From Stereocaulon alpinum (Eukaryota; Ascomycota; Lecanoromycetes; Lecanorales; Stereocaulaceae), in NCBI GenBank assembly GCA_018257865.1, contig JAEUBA010000208.1:1-24981 (forward strand): 24,981 bases of DNA. The letters are read 5' to 3'. Positions within the stretch are counted from its first letter, which is position 1; every line of letters starts with the position of its first letter. Shown piece after piece: positions 19,119-24,981 of this stretch. Under the pieces are notes generated by a model. The model was not told the DNA's origin. It saw only the letters and a program-made list of their open reading frames with translations, and ran no database searches. The translations under genes and the position numbers were made by a program.

Positions 19119-20458
19119 ATGGATAAGCTTTTTAACCAAGTATTTACTTACTTAAGTGAATATAACGTTCTTATTTGCAAAACTCATTCCTACGCTATTA
19201 AAACCACCGCTTTACGAGGTCACCTAGACCGATTATACTAAGATATATCTTTAGATAATCGAAATTAGCTAGCTATATATAGCTTAACTCTCTATACCGA
19301 CTCCGTTATCTATCCTACCTCGATTATTCTACCGATTCCTTACCTACCGGTTTTCTCTTTAAGCTATAAGTGCCTAGCTACTAGCGCTAATTAATCTATA
19401 CCCTGCTACCAAATATATACTAATATTCGGCTATTACATCGGCACCTAAAAGCTACTTATAGCTGGGAGAATCCTCGAAAACGCGGGTACCGTCTTTCTA
19501 CTACTACTACTACTACTACTACTAGTCTATGGAAATCTAATATTTACTGCTAACGATTCTTTACTGCTGGTCCGGATTAACGATATTTCGAAGTTCTAGA
19601 CCCTAGGGAAGACCCGAATAGGCCTAGCTCGCTAAGTTAAGCCCGAATATTCGAATTAGGCTTACAGCAGCTAGATATTCGACTTAGGGAAGCTACCGAA
19701 GCTACTAATAGCCAAATTCAGGCTAATCCTAGTCAACTGGAGCCGAACGCCTGGCTAGACTGTGCTAGTTAGGTGAGACACCTTAATAAATTCGAAAAAT
19801 CGACGATTCGGGCCTGGATTACCCTTCCTCTAACTAAAAACCCTACCGAAGAAGACGCTATCCTTAGTACTATTATTATAGCTACTAAACGTCTTATTTC
19901 TCGAGCTTAGTAGACTAGTCGACGTAAGGTTATCAGTCTAGCTTCTCTAGAATATATAAATCGAAAAGAAACCGGCGAGGGTTCTAATCAGAAACCGCTT
20001 AATAGTCAGCTATTACCAGCTACTATTAACCGATATACTACTACCTAGATTCGAATTATTAGCTATATCCTAAGGACCTAGACGCTGGAGCCTAAGGATC
20101 GGCCGGAATATCGATTTCTTTCGAAATAATAGGATTATCTACGAGAATTAGTATCAGAAGTCTCTCAATTTCTCAATAGGTAAGTTAGGGTTAATATATA
20201 GAGTTAATATTACTATTTATATTACTATTTACTAATATATCTTATAGTGAAATACTCGAAGATTCGGATAACTCGGACGATACCGAAACTCCTACGGCGG
20301 ATATTCGGATTCAAGACCTACTATTAGACTTCCTAATAAGCCTACTCGACGATTACTTTACCGATACCGAATATTCGAGCCCGCTTATTAGTAGTTTGGC
20401 TATTCTCGGTCTTACTAAGCAAGATACCTAGCGAACGGTAAAGGAATATACTCCTATC
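19119..20458 (+). pseudogene. Telomere-linked OrsD/DUF3505-like gene, copy A (3'-truncated, RIP)
   Basis: Start at the ATG at 19119, which follows the TATA and CT-rich leader; the encoded protein begins MDKLFNQVF. A zinc-finger-like motif follows at residues 16-41, ICKTHSYAIKTTALRGHLDRLY, resembling the OrsD (formerly DUF3505) finger of fungal subtelomeric and helicase-linked proteins, with the last His now Tyr. The next codon is a stop (19239-19241). Beyond it the frame remains readable with TAG/TAA interruptions: LDIRLREATEATNSQI, LNKFEKSTIRAWITLPL, ATKRLISRA and LASLEYINRKETGEGSN. An in-phase intron lies at 20180-20247. The acidic segment DSDNSDDTETP follows. The copy ends at about 20458, before the conserved core seen in copy B. 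Function in fungi is unknown; related N-termini are fused to RecQ-type helicases at telomeres. Confidence 0.72.
19498..19524 (+). repeat. (CTA)9 microsatellite in gene A
   Basis: Nine perfect CTA units inside the OrsD-like gene, read as a Thr run in frame. Copy B has only four units at 21804-21815; the difference of 15 bases keeps the frame. Confidence 0.95.
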
Positions 20459-20467
20459 ACTAATTCT

Positions 20468-20494
20468 AAGCTGAACCTGAATCGGGTTCAGCTC
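20468..20494. repeat. Imperfect palindrome at start of copy B
   Basis: 27 bases reading aagctgaacctga at the left and gggttcagctc at the right. The mismatched pairs are of G-T type, as expected if RIP changed one arm of an originally perfect palindrome. A related half recurs at about 20530-20552. Confidence 0.65.
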
Positions 20495-20730
20495 AAACCC
20501 TATACAAATTTTAGTACCGGTCTAGTAAAACTGAATCGGGTTTAGCTTAGACTTTAAATTAGGTTCTTGCTAGATCTAGTAGTAAACTTTAGGAAAAAAA
20601 AATATAGGAAATATTCGCCTCAGCGAGCTCTATAACTTGCAGGTCTAACGTATATAATATAGATATATAAATAAAAAGTTATTGATGTTGTAAGAAAGTC
20701 GGATTCTAATGTTCCTAACCTTAATTCTAG

Positions 20731-21100
20731 CGGTCGATCTCCCGGGCTAGATTATCCACCTTCTTCCTCAAACCTAGATATTATTATGAAATTATAAAAA
20801 GTAAATGGGCTTATAAAGAAAGAAAAGGGCTTTCTAACGTACTAAAAATTATAAAATTCGGCTGAAGGATCGCTAAGATATCGGGGTTGCAAGTTAGTAG
20901 CTTTCCTTACCCGCAGCCTTTACCCTAGGCCTAGATATCAACCTTCTTCCTCTAACGTAAATAGTAGTTTGAAATTATAGGAAATAGATAGGCTGATAGA
21001 GAAAGAGAAGGGCTTTCTAACGAGCTAATAATAATAAAATTCGGTTAGGGGGTTACTAAGAAATTCGGGCTATAAGTAAGAGACGCTCCTTACTTGCAAT
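20731..21100 (+). repeat. Two ~182-bp subrepeats in copy B
   Basis: accttcttcc occurs at 20758 and 20941, a period of 183 bp; agaaaagggctttctaacg-like and gggttgcaagt/gggctataagt words recur in step. Same layout as copy A, so the internal duplication is older than the duplication of the whole unit. Confidence 0.72.
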
Positions 21101-21273
21101 TAGAAGCGAGTAATACCTCCGACTAGTAACTACCTACTACTAATAAGTAATAGTTAGGGACTATATTAGGGTTATTAGGGGTTAGATAATATAGGTAGGA
21201 CTAATATAATCTTAAATCTATAGAGATATCTAGAATCTAATAGAAAGTTACTTAAAAATTAGAGTTAAGGGTT

Positions 21274-21310
21274 ACCCCGCTACCTCGCTACCCCGCCACC
21301 TCGCTACTTT
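21274..21310 (+). repeat. 8-bp minisatellite, copy B
   Basis: A short run of ccccgcta/cctcgcta/ccccgcca/cctcgcta units in the same place as the longer array of copy A, just upstream of the TATA box. Confidence 0.75.
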
Positions 21311-21803
21311 ATAGAACTTCGCCACTTTTTAGGATATTCACTAAATAATTTCGAATTATATAAGAGTTCGCTCTTCCCTCTTCTCTCCTACTTCTTCTCT
21401 ATTACTTATCTATCTACTTTAGCTATAGATAACCTTTTTAACTAAGTATTTACTTACCTAAGTAAATATAACGTTCTTATTTGCAAAACCTACTGCTACG
21501 CTATTAAAACCACCGCTTTACGAGGCTATCTCGATCGATTATACTAAGATATATCTTTAGAACCTCGAAATTAACTAGCTATATATACTCTAGCCCTTTA
21601 CACTAACTTAGTTATCTATCCTACTCTAACTATTCTACTAATTCCTTACCTACCAGTTTTCTCTTCGAGCTATAAATGTCTTGCTACCAGCGCCGATTAG
21701 TCGACTCCCTGCAGCTAAATATATACTAATATTCGCCCCTTACATCAGCACCTAAAAGCTTCTTATAGCTAGACGAATCCTCGAAAACCTAGGTAACGAT
21801 TTC

Positions 21804-21815
21804 CTACTACTACTA
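21804..21815 (+). repeat. (CTA)4 microsatellite in gene B
   Basis: Four CTA units followed by gtag, at the position of the nine-unit run of copy A. Confidence 0.9.
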
Positions 21816-22473
21816 GTAGTCTATAGAAATCTGATATCTACTACTAACGATTCTTTACTACTGGCTCGGATTAATAATATTTCGAAGTTCTAGACCTTAG
21901 GGAAGACCTGAATAGGCCTAGCTCGCTAAGTTAAGCTCGAATATTCGAATTAGAGTCGTAGTAGCTAGATATCCGACTTAGGGAAGCTACTAAAGCTACT
22001 AATAGCCAAATTCAGTCTAGTCTTAGTCGACTCGAGCCGAACGCCTAGCTAGACCGTGCCGGTTGGGTGAAACACCTTAATAAATTCGAAAAATCGACGA
22101 TTCGGGCCTGGATTACCCTTCCTCTAACTAAAAACCCTACCGAAGAAGACGCTATCCTTAGTACTATTATTATAGCTACTAAACGTCTTATTTCTCGAGC
22201 TTAGCAGACTAGTCGACGCGAGGTTATTAGGCTAGCTTCCCTCGAATACGTAAATCGAAAAGAAACCGGCGAAGGTTCTAATTAGAAACCGCTTAACAGT
22301 CAGCTACTACCAGCTACTATTAACCGATATACTACTACCTAGATTCGAATTATCACCTATATCCTAAGGACCTGGACGTTGGAGCTTAAGGATTAGCCAG
22401 AGTATCAACTACTTTCGAGATAGCAGGACTTTCTATAGGAACTGGTTTCAGAAGTATCTTAATTTCTTAATAG

Positions 22474-22528
22474 GTAAGTTATAACTAATATTTAGGTTAA
22501 TATTAATATCTACTAATATTTCTAATAG
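22474..22528 (+). other. Conserved intron in gene B
   Basis: gtaagt at the left, a ctaatatt branch-like word and tctaatag at the right; 55 bp. Copy A has the matching intron at 20180-20247 (68 bp). Splicing keeps the reading frame in both, which shows that a real protein-coding gene was duplicated. Confidence 0.7.
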
Positions 22529-23840
22529 TAAAATACCTGAGAACTCTAATAACTCAGACGATACCGAAACTCCTACGTAGGATATTCGGATCTAAGACCT
22601 ACTATTAGACTTCCTAATAAGTCTTCTCGACGACTACTTTACTAATACCGAATATTCGAGCCCGCTTATTAGTAGTTTAGCTATTCTCGGCCTTACTAAG
22701 TAAGATACCTAGCGAACGGTAAAGGAATATACTTCTATCCTTAGTAGTATTATTACTACTAGTCGGTTTCTCGTTCTCCAAAAAGCCTATAATACTTATA
22801 CTCAGCTAAAGAAGATATATCTAAAACCTAAAGACCCCTAGGCGAAATCCTATTAGGAAATTACTAAGGAGTATACCCAGAAATTACTTACTCTAACGGA
22901 ATTTAACAGTCTACCTACTCCGTTTAACTAGATATCGAAGCTTAGATTATACGGACTTACTATTTAGTATAATACCTTAGAAGTCGGCTCCTTAGACTAG
23001 ATAGGAGATAAGCTATTCTACGAAGATATCTCAATAGCTATCGATCAACTGCGGGAATTTATTTAGGATATTACTACTGAGGCCTAGACCCTACTTTTGG
23101 AGAATCTATTACTACTAGACCCTAAAGATCTAAGGGACTTACCTACTATTCAGCTTAAAAACCTAGTAGACAATCCTCGAAACGACAAAATCAACTAGTT
23201 TTTCTTAGAAGACCAGCGAAACACCTAGCTATTCGACGCTACTAAGTGGCTATATAGTCGAATTCTCCGGAATAAAGCCTTCTCAAGTTAATTTTTTTAG
23301 GAATATTACTAAGGTTTAGCGGATATTATCTGGAATACTACTCGGATTGATACTTACTTTCTAAAAATCCGGCGATTTAAGGATCTACTCCTACTTCTCT
23401 TTCACCTTACCGGCGGTAGCCCTGCTAGGAGTCCAAAGCTTCCTAGTATTCGCTATAAGAATAGTAAATACGGTAGTCTTTAAGGATTATTCCTAGAAAA
23501 AGGGTTGATTACCTTTGTTACCGGCTACTATAAAGGTTATTCGATATTAGTAAAGCCGAAAATCATCTATTAATATCTACTAAAAGAGGTATCCGAGCTT
23601 ATTATCTACTATCTATAGCTAGTAATCCCTTTCGAGACGAATATTCGACTACTTCTCGACGAAAATTTAACCCTAGCTGATTCTAGCTATTTTCTATAGC
23701 CTAAAAAGGTTAGTAACCCTACCTAAGACCTTCCTAGTCCTATTTGGAAGAGACCTCGACGTTAGACTACCCTATCACTAATCGGTAATTCTAGTAAAGG
23801 TTCACTAGAATTATTTCCTAGTACTAGATTTTTACCGAGG

Positions 23841-24090
23841 CGCGCGTATTTTCTAGAATAGGGGGTTTACTAGAATTAATTTCGACCCCTTTACTGGAAT
23901 TAACTTTTATAGTCCGATCCAGCTTAAACTTTAGCGTATTATAGAATAATATCGAAATCGTCTAGTTCCTAAGTATAATAAAATTTTATCTTCCGGTTAT
24001 TATTAAGTATTAAGTATAAGATTATAAGGTAAGATAGAATAATCGCCTACTAACGCCTTAATTCCCGTATTTCCGAGCCCTATCTCTCCC
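23841..24090. other. AT-rich spacer between the two telomere-linked genes
   Basis: About 250 bp with no readable motif in any frame. It contains a short repeated word (gaattaatttcgacccctttactggaattaac-like halves near 23870-23910). It probably holds the end of the first gene and the start region of the second. Confidence 0.4.
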
Positions 24091-24858
24091 CCCCAAAATT
24101 TATATCTATCAAATATTTATTAATACCATAGAATATTTATCCAGCCCTAAAGCGATCTAGGTTATATACTAATATATTAATTAAATCCCCGAATATCGAT
24201 TGGTCGTTTATAAGCTATACTAATCCGTAGTATAGCTATAGCAAATCAAATCGTATTTCTAGGGGGCGTAATACGAGATTCCTAGAGAGATAATCGCTAA
24301 TATTATTCGGGTCGTCGATACGTAGACGTAATTAATTCAATATCCTATAGAGTTAGAAGTTCCCGAATCCGTTATACAGCCGGTAGGACAGATCGAATTA
24401 TTTCGAGATAGGTTATAATACGAAGTAGACCGGCCCAATTGCTATTATATATATCGGAAAGATTAGGCTATTAAGGACTATATTAGTTAGAAATATAGGA
24501 AATCTAGATATAGTAAATAAGGTAGACCTAGTTAGAGTTAATATATACGCTGAGAAGCTGCTAAACCTTAGTAGAAGACTATTATATACCAGCGGTTTTT
24601 CCCTAGCCGCGAGGGTTCCCGGTATTTTAAGGTTACTATACCTAACCTAGCCCCTATACCCGCCTACTAGCGTATTATACCTGTATAGGAGTAGGTGACG
24701 AAGGCGTTGGAGCAGCGTAAGTAAGCGATTGAATAGAGAGAATAGAAGATTATTACTAAAGAAGAGGTTAAGGAGGTAAATCTATAGCTGGAACGCGCCG
24801 GATAGTATACGTACTTGGCCGGATTAGATTAAGAGAAGTTATTGGAGTTAGTGGGTGT
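24091..24858 (+). pseudogene. Second OrsD/DUF3505-like gene, cut off by the telomere (RIP)
   Basis: One plus-strand frame from about 24150 is readable, with TAG/TAA interruptions, to the telomere. It begins IPEYRLVVYKLY, where the family has a C-x2-C pair, then YFQGA.YEIPREIIANIIRVVD, LIQYPIELEVPES, GQIELFRDRL and RPNCYYIYRKD, the second finger region; then AIKDYI, RGRPS-like and QRFFPSREGSRYFKVT, and a charged helix EQRKQAIEQRE. It ends LERAG.YTYLAGLD.EKLLELV at 24850, immediately followed by telomere repeats. This order of two Cys/His segments, an RFF...F.V stretch and a WLERTGW...LAGLD-like segment is that of fungal OrsD-family proteins. The Cys and His positions mostly read Tyr. The rest of the gene is absent because the chromosome ends. 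Confidence 0.68.
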
Positions 24859-24981
24859 GGGTTAGGGTTAGGGTTAGGGTTAGGGTTAGGGTTAGGGTTA
24901 GGGTTAGGGTTAGGGTTAGGGTTAGGGTTAGGGTTAGGGTTAGGGTTAGGGTTAGGGTTAGGGTTAGGGTTAGGGTTAGGG
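24859..24981 (+). repeat. Telomere, (TTAGGG)20
   Basis: Twenty perfect TTAGGG units from 24862 to the end of the window, preceded by ggg. The G-rich strand runs 5' to 3' toward the right edge, so this is a true right chromosome end. The array joins the coding-like frame of the preceding gene through gtgggtgtgg. Confidence 0.99.

Larger units (their letters stand above)
18263..20458 (+). repeat. Telomere-associated repeat, copy A
   Basis: A direct repeat of about 2.2 kb whose second copy starts at about 20460. The two are co-linear and differ mainly by transitions and small length changes. Order within the unit: palindrome, leader, two ~182-bp subrepeats, 8-bp minisatellite, TATA box with CT-rich leader, and the 5' part of an OrsD-like gene with one intron. 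Copy A breaks off inside that gene and meets copy B directly. The left end abuts the truncated Copia element. Confidence 0.88.
20460..22739 (+). repeat. Telomere-associated repeat, copy B
   Basis: Second tandem copy of the unit that starts at 18263. The match to copy A runs to about 22739 (word aaaggaatatacttctatc), after which copy B continues with sequence not present in copy A. It contains the same palindrome, subrepeats, minisatellite, promoter and gene start. Copy B therefore looks like the parent of the truncated copy A. Confidence 0.88.
21425..23840 (+). pseudogene. Telomere-linked OrsD/DUF3505-like gene, copy B (longer, RIP)
   Basis: The start codon of copy A is here ATA (21425-21427), a G-to-A change in TpG context. 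The zinc-finger-like motif is again readable as ICKTYCYAIKTTALRGYLDRLY with His-to-Tyr changes. The intron at 22474-22528 matches that of copy A. After the acidic segment, copy B continues with a conserved region: FFLEDQRNT.LFDATKWLYSRILRN (23199-23270), RRFKDLLLLLFHLTGGSPARSP (about 23370-23435), GLFLEKGLITFVTGYYKGY and EVSELIIYYL.LVIPFETNI (to about 23650). This matches the core of fungal telomere-linked proteins that in other genomes precede a RecQ-type helicase domain. No helicase motif follows; similarity fades near 23830. Many in-frame TAG codons make it a pseudogene. It reads toward the telomere. Confidence 0.7.

Noticed and set aside
21164..21192. tattagggttattaggggttag as a former telomere
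   Set aside because: Irregular and only two or three units in AT-rich repeat; not enough to call an internal telomere.

Overview
The window is the right-hand end of a chromosome of a filamentous ascomycete (Pezizomycotina). It ends in 20 TTAGGG repeats. Its genes carry short 45-90 bp introns with GTAAGT-type donors and CTRAY-type branch points. About two thirds of it is sequence mutated by repeat-induced point mutation (RIP): TpA-rich, poor in CpA/TpG, with CpG kept and many TAG codons in place of Trp and Gln codons. I cannot name the species.

Left part (1-8515), mostly normal base composition. It holds the end of an unidentified open frame at the window edge, a RIP-mutated block (140-735), a cytochrome P450 pseudogene cut off before its heme-binding loop (minus), a ~1.2 kb intergenic region, an intact five-exon fungal rhodopsin-domain 7TM gene (plus, 3660-4923), a LaeA/UMTA-type SAM methyltransferase without a visible N-terminal exon (minus), and a GMC FAD-oxidoreductase whose 5' end is cut away (minus). 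P450, methyltransferase and GMC enzyme side by side resemble the leftovers of a secondary-metabolism cluster at a subtelomere; that link is inference.

Middle part (8516-18266), nested and RIP-mutated LTR retrotransposons. A Ty1/Copia element (minus) has its 3' LTR abutting the broken GMC gene. A complete 7.2 kb Ty3/Gypsy chromovirus (minus) with 153-bp LTRs and a 5-bp target duplication (gctcc) sits inside the Copia element. The rest of the Copia element (RNase H, reverse transcriptase, end of integrase) continues to about 18266, where it is cut by telomere-associated sequence. The two Gypsy LTRs differ at nine positions, all transitions in CpA/TpG context.

Right part (18263-24981), telomere-associated sequence. 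A ~2.2 kb unit is present twice in tandem. Each copy has a palindrome, two ~182-bp subrepeats, a GC-rich 8-bp minisatellite, a TATA box with a CT-rich leader, and the 5' part of a telomere-linked gene with an OrsD/DUF3505-like zinc finger. The second copy runs on through the conserved core of that gene and into a second OrsD-like gene, which stops where the telomere repeats begin. Both genes point at the telomere and are ruined by RIP.
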